DNA of 64,000 bases from CAYQOX01 sp964419335 (GTDB lineage Bacteria > Hinthialibacterota > Hinthialibacteria > Hinthialibacterales > Hinthialibacteraceae). How positions within the stretch are numbered: position 1 is the stretch's first letter; each line of letters begins with the position of its first letter. The translations under genes were made by a program, and so were the position numbers. The stretch is taken from the NCBI GenBank assembly GCA_964419335.1, contig CAYQOX010000003.1, forward strand, positions 62,001-126,000. Direction: 5' to 3'. Of this stretch, positions 44,181 to 52,309 are shown piece after piece. The notes below the pieces were generated by a model. The model saw only the letters and a program-made list of their open reading frames with translations, was not told the DNA's origin and searched no databases.

Positions 44181-45229
44181 AATTCTTGTATCGCTTTCAC
44201 AACAGCTTTCGCGCTATCGACTGGAGTTCCGGGTAAAATCCCATGACCAAGATTGAATATGTGACCGGACGGGCGGTCGAAATTGCGTAACAGGGTTCGG
44301 ACATGTTCTTCTACCACCTCTGGAGAAGCGTAAAGTAGTGTTGGATCTAAATTTCCTTGTAATACCGTATCCTCTCCTACCATTTTTTCCACCTCCCATA
44401 GGGGAGTAATCCAGTCTACGCTCAGCACTTTTGCCCCTGTTTGCTTCATCTCATGCAAAAAGGGAGAAGAGCCTTTTACGTATAGAATAACCGGTATTTC
44501 TTGAGATTGGATGGCGTCGACAATTTGTTTTTGGTAGGGCATGGCCAGTTCGCAGTATTCAGGCCGTGGTAAGGTGCCTGCCCAGGTATCGAAAATCTGT
44601 ACCGCGTCTGCCCCCGCATCGATTTGGACTTTCAGATAATCGATTACAGTTTCGGTGATGGTATCTAGTAAAGCTTTCAGTGCGTCGGTTTTTCCAAATA
44701 CGGCCTCTTTAATATTGCGCAGGGTTTTGCTCATATGGCCTTCGATAAGATAGGTGGCCATGGTAAAGGGGGCACCTGCAAAGCCGAGGATGGGTACCTC
44801 TTCGCCAACGCGCTTACGGATATCCTGGATGGTGTTATAGACAGGCGGGGTTTGGTCAAACTTTGCCCGAGGAACTTTACGAATCTCTTCTTCGTTGCGA
44901 ATTCTCGGTTCAATGGAAGGGCCGCCATCTCCGTATTGGACTTTAAAGCCCATATCATCGAAAGGGATGAGAATATCATTAAAAGTAATGATTGCGTCTA
45001 TATCAAGAATATCCAAAGGCTGGATCGAGACATCCGCGGCCACTGAGGGAGTACGGCACATCTCTTGGAAGGTGTATTCTTGTTTCACGGCTTGATATTC
45101 AGGGAGATACCGACCCGCTTGCCGCATCATCCACACAGGGGGACGATCAACGGGTTGAAAATGAAGGGCTTTGAGAAAACGTTCTTTGCGGGTTAACGAG
45201 GATGTCACTTGAGATGATTGTATGTTCAT
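44177..45229 (-). CDS. hemE: uroporphyrinogen decarboxylase
   Basis: Decarboxylates uroporphyrinogen III to coproporphyrinogen III. 350 residues. PPVWMMRQAGRYLPEY carries the substrate-binding Arg residues; FNDILIPFDDMG, GFAGAPFTMATYLIEG, FDTWAGTL and FNLGHGILPGTPV are family signatures. ATG at 45229 follows AGGAAAG at 7-8 nt. 26 nt after hemA; the stop is coupled to hemN. Confidence 0.97.
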   Translation of the reverse strand: MNIQSSQVTSSLTRKERFLKALHFQPVDRPPVWMMRQAGRYLPEYQAVKQEYTFQEMCRTPSVAADVSIQPLDILDIDAIITFNDILIPFDDMGFKVQYGDGGPSIEPRIRNEEEIRKVPRAKFDQTPPVYNTIQDIRKRVGEEVPILGFAGAPFTMATYLIEGHMSKTLRNIKEAVFGKTDALKALLDTITETVIDYLKVQIDAGADAVQIFDTWAGTLPRPEYCELAMPYQKQIVDAIQSQEIPVILYVKGSSPFLHEMKQTGAKVLSVDWITPLWEVEKMVGEDTVLQGNLDPTLLYASPEVVEEHVRTLLRNFDRPSGHIFNLGHGILPGTPVDSAKAVVKAIQEL

Positions 45230-45255
45230 AGAAGTTCTTTCCTGCTGAAATGAAT

Positions 45256-46566
45256 TTAGTTTGGATCTTGCGTACGCGCGCCAATTTCTAAGGCAAAAAG
45301 TTCAGAAAGACATTCGTACATATTGGGACAAGTTCTCGCTGTCCGGTGTTGACGTAGATTACGCCGTGGCATAAGGATCATGCGTTCGGCTAACTTTTTC
45401 ATCTTGGTTTCAATGATTTCTTTCTGTCGGGGAGTGAGGTCTGGAAGTTCTTCGAAAATTTCGGTGATTTCTTCTTCATAAACCGATTTGGCATAACGCC
45501 CCATCATGGCCGCGATCGAATCAACATGGAGGGGCATTGGCCAAGGGCCAATGCGGTCGAGTTCTTCCTCGACGATCTCTTGGGCTCGAGTAAATTGTTC
45601 TGTACGTTTTTGCTCGTTCTGCAGGGCTTGATGGCGAAGATCTTCGAGGTCAATCCGGGTGACCTCTTCCACTTCCCCCGTGCGGGGATCGATATCGGCA
45701 GGGAGGGCGATATCGATTAAAAGGCGTTGTTTCTTTTCGTAGGAAGCAGCCAATTGGATTTGTTCTTTGCGGATTAAGGGCTCAGGGGAAGCCGTCACAC
45801 TGATGATGACATCGGATTCAATCATGAGGCGATTTAGTTCATCCAAACCGTAGACATAGCCTCCGGTGTCATTCGCTAAAGCGATGCTATTTTCTGGACT
45901 TCGGTTTGCGATGCGAAGTTCTTTCACACCGCTATCTTGCAAATACTTGGCGGTCAGTCGTCCCATTTTTCCGGCACCGATGACGGTGGCTACCTTCTCG
46001 TGTAAGGATCCATAAAAATCGGTAGCATATTCTACCGCGAGGGCGGCAATGGAGAGGCGTCCCTTACCCAGACCCGTCTCGTTGCGTACTCTTTTTGCGG
46101 TGGAAAAGGCATTTTGAAATAAGGTATGGAAGGTTTTTCCCACCGTGCCCATTTTTTGAGCCGTGTGATAGGCCTCTTTTACTTGTCCCATGATTTGTGC
46201 ATCGCCGATGACCATGGATTCCAAGCCGGATGTGATTTTGAGAAGGTGTTCTACGCTTTCTGCATCCACGATCACATTGAGTGCCGGACTTAGTTGTTCC
46301 AGTGAGATGCCACTTTCGTTTGAGAGAGCGTGAGCAATCGCATGGGCAGAATCTTTAACGGAATGAACTCCTGCATATATCTCTGTGCGATTACAGGTGC
46401 ATAAGCCCGCGATTTCTGCCACGCTTTCTTCATGGAACAGATTTTTAACCAAGGTATTCAATTGATCCTGGGTAAATGTAAACTGCTGAAGTTGTTCAAG
46501 TGATATGGTCTTATGATTTAACGTAACGACGAGAAAGTATTTCGGAGCATTCTGAAGATTAGACAT
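45256..46566 (-). CDS. hemA: glutamyl-tRNA reductase
   Basis: First committed enzyme of the C5 route to 5-aminolevulinate, reducing Glu-tRNA(Glu). 436 residues. The catalytic Cys58 lies in LCTCNRTEIYAG; GLESMVIGDAQIMGQVKEAY and the NADPH domain motif VIGAGKMGRLTAKYL follow; the C-terminal dimerisation helix region is present. The ATG at 46566 is preferred to the TTG at 46581. It heads the heme cluster, so this organism uses the C5 pathway. A palindrome upstream at 46641-46651 may be an operator. Confidence 0.96.
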   Translation of the reverse strand: MSNLQNAPKYFLVVTLNHKTISLEQLQQFTFTQDQLNTLVKNLFHEESVAEIAGLCTCNRTEIYAGVHSVKDSAHAIAHALSNESGISLEQLSPALNVIVDAESVEHLLKITSGLESMVIGDAQIMGQVKEAYHTAQKMGTVGKTFHTLFQNAFSTAKRVRNETGLGKGRLSIAALAVEYATDFYGSLHEKVATVIGAGKMGRLTAKYLQDSGVKELRIANRSPENSIALANDTGGYVYGLDELNRLMIESDVIISVTASPEPLIRKEQIQLAASYEKKQRLLIDIALPADIDPRTGEVEEVTRIDLEDLRHQALQNEQKRTEQFTRAQEIVEEELDRIGPWPMPLHVDSIAAMMGRYAKSVYEEEITEIFEELPDLTPRQKEIIETKMKKLAERMILMPRRNLRQHRTARTCPNMYECLSELFALEIGARTQDPN

Positions 46567-47028
46567 AATACCTGGATGCAATCCTTGTTCAGATTTTGAT
46601 TTAAGGAGATGGTACGCAAACTTTGTGCTAATCTAAACAAAACGAATCGTTAAAGTGAAAAGTTTAATAAATATCTGAAATAAAAGACTTAATTAAATGT
46701 AAGATTATAAACTTATTCTTTTATTTAATACTGGGTATAACAAGATTGTCGCACCTGCCTGGCTGGATAGTCGCGGCATTTTTGTATGTATCCTTCAACC
46801 AGAGGGGTTTGTTTCAACGGAGATCATCAATGAATTTTATCCTAAAAAAGAAAAAATCCAATCTCAAAAAGGCTAAATAGAAATATAGGAATAGATCGTT
46901 TTTTTATTGGCTATTGATGAAATCATCTATTTTACATTGTTACAACGTTTCATTTCGACTAAAATAATCAAGTAATCCTTTAACCCATTATTCAATGGAA
47001 GAAGGAACTACAAGAAAAAAGGATTGAG
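46567..47028. other. ~460-nt region: hemA promoter area and a possible ORF remnant
   Basis: The half next to hemA includes a weak minus-strand promoter pair (TTCACT, 17-18 nt, TAGATT) overlapping the AACGAATCGTT palindrome. From 46703 to 46876 on the plus strand there is a 57-codon frame without an acceptable start, reading NKIVAPAWLDSRGIFVCIL in its middle and ending KIQSQKG; it may be a gene remnant. The rest is AT-rich leader for the ferredoxin gene. Confidence 0.4.
46641..46651. promoter_or_regulatory. 11-bp palindrome upstream of hemA
   Basis: AACGA-A-TCGTT lies 75 nt before the hemA ATG, inside a possible promoter spacer. It could be a repressor site. No regulator is identifiable. Confidence 0.3.
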
Positions 47029-47682
47029 ATGATGAAAGAAGCCGTTTTTCGTTCTCTGCCCCAATCTCCGCGACAAAAAAGCGTAAAGGTGCGATTGACC
47101 GTAGATCAAATACGGGCGATGGGATGGCGTAAAAGTATTGAAGTGATCAAAGCAATCACCCGAGGGATGATGGTCACGATGCGCCATCTTTTTCGTAAAC
47201 CCGTTACCTTTAATTATCCAAACAAGAAACGTCACCAATCGGTTCGGTTTCGTGGAATACACAAACTCCAACGTCATGAAGATGGCTTAGAGCGGTGTGT
47301 TGGGTGTGGACTCTGTGGGGTAGTTTGTCCTTCGAATGCTATTTATTTGGAAGCCGAAGAAAATACCCCGGAACATCAAGTTTCTCATGGAGAACGTTAT
47401 GCCAGCCATTATCAAATCGATATGCTGCGATGTATTTTCTGTGGCTTTTGTGAAGAGGCTTGTCCTGAAGATGCTGTTATTTTGGGGCCTAATTGGGAAG
47501 CCGCAAGCACCAATCGTGAAGATTTTATATATACCAAAGAGCGGCTTTTAGTCCCCTTGGAAAAGAAAGATGATTTTCGTCCCGGTATGGAATGGCCAGG
47601 GAAGACTTATAAAACCATTCCTACCTCTTCCGATCTTCCTGAATACTATAAAAAATTACAAAAAAAGAAGAAAGTTATTTGA
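47029..47682 (+). CDS. NuoI-like 2[4Fe-4S] ferredoxin protein
   Basis: 217 residues. Two complete ferredoxin motifs: Cys90-Cys93-Cys96-Cys100-Pro and Cys135-Cys138-Cys141-Cys145-Pro, 45 residues apart as in the I subunit of complex I. Upstream, the amphipathic helix with ITRGMMVTMRHLFRKPVTFNYP matches the NuoI membrane-contact region. It is longer than usual at the N-terminus (about 25 Lys/Arg-rich residues). No other nuo genes are adjacent, so it may serve a dispersed complex I or an NuoI-like role elsewhere. ATGs at 47029 and 47032 are both possible. Confidence 0.85.
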   Translation: MMKEAVFRSLPQSPRQKSVKVRLTVDQIRAMGWRKSIEVIKAITRGMMVTMRHLFRKPVTFNYPNKKRHQSVRFRGIHKLQRHEDGLERCVGCGLCGVVCPSNAIYLEAEENTPEHQVSHGERYASHYQIDMLRCIFCGFCEEACPEDAVILGPNWEAASTNREDFIYTKERLLVPLEKKDDFRPGMEWPGKTYKTIPTSSDLPEYYKKLQKKKKVI

Positions 47683-47709
47683 TTTAAACATACTGAAAAA
47701 TTAGAACTT

Positions 47710-47751
47710 AAAAGGGGTGTGTTCCAGTGATGTGGAAACCACCCCTTTTTT
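47710..47751 (+). terminator. intrinsic terminator after the ferredoxin gene
   Basis: AAAAGGGGTG pairs with CACCCCTTTT, with an inner TTCCA/TGGAA stem, then a T run and TATA. It starts 27 nt after the stop at 47682. Confidence 0.88.
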
Positions 47752-47850
47752 ATAGGATGGATCGATGCATAGAGAAAACCCTTTGATGAACAAGATAAGC
47801 CCGGTAGAATTCATTATAGAAACTATTTACATTTAAACGGAGAAAGGTGC

Positions 47851-48486
47851 ATGAATCATTTTCGGAATGCTTTTACTTTGATCGAGTTGCTGATTGTTGT
47901 TGCGATTATTGGAATTTTAGCGGCGATTGCGGTACCCAACTTTATTAATGCTCAAATCCGAGCGAAAGTTGCCCATGTGAAGTCTGATTTCAAGGCGATT
48001 GCTACAGCCCAAGAGATGTATTTTTTAGATCATAATTTTTATGCCCCCCCATTTAAGTTACAAGCCTTAACCTCACCGCAACCCTATATGAATTCAGTGC
48101 CCAATGATGTTTTTCCACCGGATCATGATTTAAGACATGGTGGGTATCAGGGAGAAGAATTCGCGGATGTCTCTTGGTATCGATACGTTTATGGAACGCC
48201 CTCGAATGTGAAGCCTATTGCTGGAAGTGATGGGCTTCGGGTTGCTCATTGTGCCGATTATTATGCCTATTTTGACCCATTTTTGTTGCGGGGTCCCGCG
48301 GAATCGAAGGCCCAAGCAGAGGATTGCCCTACCCAATGGTTGGTGAAATCCTTTGGCCCCAACGTCAACATGGATGCCTTGTGTGGGTCAAACGGGGATG
48401 ATTGTACTCTCCGTTATGATCCTTCTAATGGACTCGTCAGTATCGGCGATATTGCTGTCTTTGGTCCCGGGGGAATGACAGAGTAA
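47851..48486 (+). CDS. type II/IV pseudopilin-like protein (paralogue)
   Basis: 211 residues. The prepilin signal is very short, NHFRNA-FTLIELLIVV: the residue before Phe+1 is Ala rather than Gly, as occurs in some pseudopilins. The next segment AAIAVPNFINAQIRAKVAHVKSDFKAI is nearly the same as in the protein at 26447, and the C-terminal YDPSNGLVSIGDIAVFG is shared too. Soluble part with two extra loops and several Cys (HCAD, DALCGSNGDDC). ATG at 47851 follows GAGAAAGG. No secretion genes nearby. Confidence 0.88.
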   Translation: MNHFRNAFTLIELLIVVAIIGILAAIAVPNFINAQIRAKVAHVKSDFKAIATAQEMYFLDHNFYAPPFKLQALTSPQPYMNSVPNDVFPPDHDLRHGGYQGEEFADVSWYRYVYGTPSNVKPIAGSDGLRVAHCADYYAYFDPFLLRGPAESKAQAEDCPTQWLVKSFGPNVNMDALCGSNGDDCTLRYDPSNGLVSIGDIAVFGPGGMTE

Positions 48487-48510
48487 GAAATTTTCCATGG
48501 AAATGTGAGG

Positions 48511-48543
48511 AAGCCCATTTGAAACTACTTCAATGGGCTTTCG
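48511..48543 (+). terminator. intrinsic terminator after the second pseudopilin
   Basis: AAGCCCATT / AATGGGCTT (48511-48519 with 48532-48540) with inner GAA/TTC pairs; followed by TCGCTTTAATC. It lies between converging genes and the short T tract favours the plus strand. Confidence 0.65.
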
Positions 48544-48545
48544 CT

Positions 48546-48926
48546 TTAATCTTCTAAAATAACTTGCGCCATAGCCAAATCTCCATCGTGGCTGATGGAG
48601 ACATGAGCGGTTTTTGCGCCTTTTTCTTGGAATAATTGCAGGGCTTTTTTTTCGAAATGGATTACCGGTTTTCCGGTGGTCTCGTGGGTGATGTAAATGT
48701 GAGTCCAGGAAATTCCACGTCCGGGAAAATCTCCCATGGCTTTGAGTGCGGCTTCTTTAACCGCGAAACATCCCGCTAGATATTCAGTGTTTTTCCGTCT
48801 ACCTTGTGAAAATTCTATTTCGATTGGGTGAAAGACCCGTTTTGTAAATCGTTCATGATGGCGCTCGAGGATTTCTTCGATCCGTGAGATGAGCGTTAAA
48901 TCAATACCAACCCCAACGATAGCCAT
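48546..48926 (-). CDS. acpS: holo-[acyl-carrier-protein] synthase
   Basis: Transfers 4'-phosphopantetheine from CoA to apo-ACP. 126 residues. IVGVGIDLTLISRIEEI gives the metal-binding Asp and helix; FAVKEAALKAMG gives the second ligand Glu and Lys. The C-terminal VSISHDGDLAMAQVIL is typical. Start at the ATG at 48926, two nucleotides after the cmk stop, with GGAGG 10 nt upstream; an in-frame TTG at 48935 is less likely. Confidence 0.96.
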   Translation of the reverse strand: MAIVGVGIDLTLISRIEEILERHHERFTKRVFHPIEIEFSQGRRKNTEYLAGCFAVKEAALKAMGDFPGRGISWTHIYITHETTGKPVIHFEKKALQLFQEKGAKTAHVSISHDGDLAMAQVILED

Positions 48927-48928
48927 GG

Positions 48929-49609
48929 CTAACAAGCCTCCATGTGTTGTTGCACGATTTCGTAAAGCTTTTGGATTACTTCTTCTTGATTGAGGTGGGT
49001 GGCATCGATCTCCATAGCGTCGTCTGCTTTTTTTAATGCGCCTACAGGGCGTGTACGATCCCGCTCATCTCTTGCTAAAAGGTCTTGATAGGTCTCTTCC
49101 CAGGTGACCTTTTTCCCCTTCGATAAGAGTTCATCGTATCGTCGTTGTGCCCGGACTTTTTCATCGGCATTGAGGTAGATTTTAATTTCGGCGTCGGGAA
49201 AGACTACCGTAGAGATATCCCGGCCTTCCATCACGATTCCACCTTCTTGCCCCATCTCTTGCTGCATTGCAACTAAACGTTCTCGCACGCCGGGATTATC
49301 CGCGACAGAAGAGGTATTACGGCTGACATCGGGGAGACGAATATCTTCAGAAACGTCTGTGCCATCACAAAAGATGCGCAATTCTTCTCCGATTCGCTCA
49401 AAATGGAGTTGGGTATGACGTGCCAATATTGCAACTTGGTCTAAATCTTGGGGATCAATGCCTTGGTGAGTCGTTTTCAATGTGATCGCACGGTACATAG
49501 CCCCCGTATCGATGTAGACAAAGTTTAATTTTTGCGCTAATCCCCGCGCCACAGTGCTTTTGCCAACTCCGACCGGTCCATCGATCGCTATAATCGGTTT
49601 TTTTCTCAT
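48929..49609 (-). CDS. cmk: cytidylate kinase
   Basis: Phosphorylates CMP and dCMP. 226 residues. IDGPVGVGKSTVARGLA is the P-loop; YIDTGAMYRAIT, EGRDISTVVFPDA and KIYLNADEKVRAQRR are family motifs, with the NMP-binding insertion present. Its ATG overlaps the aroA stop by 4 nt. The aroA-cmk pairing is common in bacteria; acpS follows directly, so the three are probably one transcript. Confidence 0.97.
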   Translation of the reverse strand: MRKKPIIAIDGPVGVGKSTVARGLAQKLNFVYIDTGAMYRAITLKTTHQGIDPQDLDQVAILARHTQLHFERIGEELRIFCDGTDVSEDIRLPDVSRNTSSVADNPGVRERLVAMQQEMGQEGGIVMEGRDISTVVFPDAEIKIYLNADEKVRAQRRYDELLSKGKKVTWEETYQDLLARDERDRTRPVGALKKADDAMEIDATHLNQEEVIQKLYEIVQQHMEAC

Positions 49610-50934
49610 GAGAGGATTTCCATATCGTCAAGGCCGCATTGTTGCAGAGTTTCAAAGAAGCCAGGAAAGGAAGTGGCAATAGGAGAAATCCCATGAAGGT
49701 GAGATTGTCCTTGTGCTCCCAAGGCGGCGATGGCCAAGGCCATGGCAATGCGATGGTCTCCGTGGGATTCACATTCTGTCCCTTTTAAAGTGTGTCCTCC
49801 TTCGACTTCAAATCCATCTTCCTTTTCTTGAATTTTTACGCCCATTTTACTCAGTTCGGTAACAATCGTGGAAATACGATCGGATTCTTTTAAGCGTAAT
49901 TCTTCCGCATCTTCTACAATCGACTTCCCTTCAGCGAAAGCGGCTGCCACCGCAAAGACGGGAAATTCATCAATCATTCGCACGATGGTTTCTCCTCCGA
50001 GGCGAACGCCTTTTAAGGAGGCATGGCGTACTCGGAGATCCGCGACCGGTTCCGTGCCAAATTGGCGTTTATTTTCCATTGTGATGTTGGCTCCCATTTC
50101 TTGTAAGACATCGAGGTAACCGGTACGGGTTGGATTGATTCCAACCGATTCAATGAATAATTCTGAATCGGGGATGATGGTGGCAGCGGTAATAAAAAAG
50201 GCTGCCGAAGAAATATCACTGGGGATATGAATTTCCTGGGCTTGGGGTTGAAGAGAGCCTTCCATTTGGCATACGCATCCCTCAATGTCGATATCCACAC
50301 TGAAGGTTTTGAGCATGCGTTCGGTATGATCGCGGGAAGGTCCGGGCTCTTCAATGCGGGTTAAGTCATTCGCAAAAAGGCCGGCTAAGAGGATGGCGGA
50401 TTTAATTTGGGCACTAGCGACTGGGGTTTGATAACCAATCCCTTGTAAGGTTCCTCCTTGGACGGTTAATGGAAGCAGGGTGCCCCGTTTTCGGCCTAGA
50501 AAAGCGGCTCCCATTTGTCGTAAGGGTTCGGTCACTCGTCCCATGGGGCGTTTTCTTAGGGAGTCATCCCCGTTTAGGGTGGCGGCGAAGGATTGCCCCG
50601 CAAGTACGCCAAGAAGAAGTCGAGTACCAGTGCCTGAGTTTCCCATATCGAGGATGGTTTCGGGTTCTTGTAGGCCGTGTAATCCTCGGCCTCGAAGGCT
50701 TATTGTTTCCCCTTGGCGTTCATACTCGATCCCCATTTGTTGAAAAGCGTTCAGGGTAGCAACACAGTCTTCACTTTCCAAAAAATGATGGATGGTTGTG
50801 GTTCCTTCTGCTAATGAACCGAGGATTATCGCGCGATGGGAGATTGATTTATCCCCTGGCACTTTGATTCGACCGCGCAGGGGTCCCGTGTTGCGTATCG
50901 CACATGAATCTGCTTCTGGATTAATATTCTTCAT
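49606..50934 (-). CDS. aroA: 3-phosphoshikimate 1-carboxyvinyltransferase (EPSP synthase)
   Basis: Shikimate pathway enzyme joining PEP to shikimate 3-phosphate. 442 residues. PGDKSISHRAIILGSLAEG at the N-terminus, GNSGTGTRLLLGVLAG near 97-112, DEFPVFAVAAAFAEG, LRLKESDRI and GDHRIAMALA are visible. The PGDKSISHR form and Gly-Thr-Gly near the glyphosate site resemble Bacillus/Streptococcus-type (class II-like) enzymes more than E. coli AroA. ATG at 50934 follows AAGGA. Confidence 0.96.
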   Translation of the reverse strand: MKNINPEADSCAIRNTGPLRGRIKVPGDKSISHRAIILGSLAEGTTTIHHFLESEDCVATLNAFQQMGIEYERQGETISLRGRGLHGLQEPETILDMGNSGTGTRLLLGVLAGQSFAATLNGDDSLRKRPMGRVTEPLRQMGAAFLGRKRGTLLPLTVQGGTLQGIGYQTPVASAQIKSAILLAGLFANDLTRIEEPGPSRDHTERMLKTFSVDIDIEGCVCQMEGSLQPQAQEIHIPSDISSAAFFITAATIIPDSELFIESVGINPTRTGYLDVLQEMGANITMENKRQFGTEPVADLRVRHASLKGVRLGGETIVRMIDEFPVFAVAAAFAEGKSIVEDAEELRLKESDRISTIVTELSKMGVKIQEKEDGFEVEGGHTLKGTECESHGDHRIAMALAIAALGAQGQSHLHGISPIATSFPGFFETLQQCGLDDMEILS

Positions 50935-51051
50935 ACAGAATCCTTATTGGTAATAAGTATGGCTTCAATTGGCACAAGGGTAGCATGTTCATTATAAAAA
51001 TCGAAGATGGAGAAAAAAAAGAAGACAATCGTATGGGAAGAAAGAGGCGAA

Positions 51052-52215
51052 TTAACGGGTTTCTTTTAAATACTCAAGTAGTCTTTTACGTCCTAGTTTA
51101 TTATGTAACTTCTTAATTTCCTGATATCCTGTTCCGTAGGGGTGATCACTGCGCGCTTCCAGTTTTTCTAAGGAGACTTCGTAGTCTTTCTCACGTAGAA
51201 TTTGGGCAGCCACCCACTGGGCGAACCCCTCTTTCAGTCTAGCATTTTGGTTGGGCGGACAATTTTCGGCTTGCCAAGCGTGAGCATATTCATGCGCGGC
51301 GGTTTCGTACAGCATTTCACGGGGGAGACCATAAAGGAGATAGATTTCCGATTCTCCATTTTTACGACGATACAACCCAAGTTCATCGCCAAATAAGGGA
51401 CTTTCTTCACTACCTTCTTTTTTGGCGAGATCGGCTTGTTTCGCCGAAATTTTGTTGCGTTGTCGAATATGAAGTTTGTAAGGTGTTTCTATCTCCAAAC
51501 CGATATGTTTTCTTGCAAGTCGTTCGGCATCTTCCATAATTTTTGTAATTTCATCGGCATCGATAATGACTTTCTTATGGCATTCATTACAAATGGATCG
51601 GCCGTCGGGAAATTTCCAGTATTTTTCACCCACAGGAACTCCACAGGTATAGCATTTATCTCGATTCTTCTTACAGTCAGCGCAATAATAGCCATCCGAG
51701 TATTTAAATTGATAGTATTTGTCGGTGATAGGTTTATTACAAGCGGAACATCGTTTCAATTTGGACATACATCGCCAGCATACGCCCGATTCTTTGTCAA
51801 TCAAATTTGGTGGGGTGGGCATATTACAAACTTCGCACCGTGGGGCGGTACGAAAGCATTGGGAGCAGAAGAATTCGTTTCCATCTTTTGATTTATAATA
51901 GGTTCCTTGAATTCGGTCTTTACAGATCGAGCAATATTTGGAGATGCGAATACAGATCGAGCATAATCGTTCACCGCGGTAAGAACGTAATTGATAGGCA
52001 TGATGAGGAAGGCTGCATGCATCGCAACGGGGTTTGGTACGGTCACAGTTCAAACAAACGGACAGGCTTTTGTATTGATTGCGGTAGGTTTTATACTTCC
52101 CCGTAATTTCTTTGCCGCAGAGAGAGCAACGGACGGAGCCAAGGGCGGGGAAAACATAGGCAAGCAAGCCAATTCCATATGTTCCAAATGTGGAGAGTAA
52201 TTTGCGTCGTAACAT
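51052..52215 (-). CDS. exported DA1-like peptidase with zinc-ribbon repeats
   Basis: 387 residues. A signal peptide (MLRRKLLSTFGTYGIGLLAYVFPALG) is followed by six paired CxxC motifs spread over residues 30-225 (CSLC/CLNC, CDAC/CSIC, CSIC/CSQC, CEVC/CWRC, CSAC/CADC, CYTC/CNEC). These look like LIM/zinc-ribbon modules. The C-terminal ~170 residues have HEYAH near 306-310, WQAENC, and EGFAQW near 329-334, the layout of the plant DA1 and bacterial DA1-like gluzincin peptidase domain. LIM plus DA1 peptidase is the domain order of eukaryotic DA1 proteins. ATG at 52215 follows AGGAAG; the longer GTG frame at 52242 is less likely. Function unknown. Confidence 0.7.
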   Translation of the reverse strand: MLRRKLLSTFGTYGIGLLAYVFPALGSVRCSLCGKEITGKYKTYRNQYKSLSVCLNCDRTKPRCDACSLPHHAYQLRSYRGERLCSICIRISKYCSICKDRIQGTYYKSKDGNEFFCSQCFRTAPRCEVCNMPTPPNLIDKESGVCWRCMSKLKRCSACNKPITDKYYQFKYSDGYYCADCKKNRDKCYTCGVPVGEKYWKFPDGRSICNECHKKVIIDADEITKIMEDAERLARKHIGLEIETPYKLHIRQRNKISAKQADLAKKEGSEESPLFGDELGLYRRKNGESEIYLLYGLPREMLYETAAHEYAHAWQAENCPPNQNARLKEGFAQWVAAQILREKDYEVSLEKLEARSDHPYGTGYQEIKKLHNKLGRKRLLEYLKETR

Positions 52216-52309
52216 GTTTTTTTCTTCCTGAGAGTATTTCACCTTACTTTATTGTATCGGTCATTAAACTCAACGGCAATCATTGAGAGTCTATGATTCT
52301 TGTTAGTCG

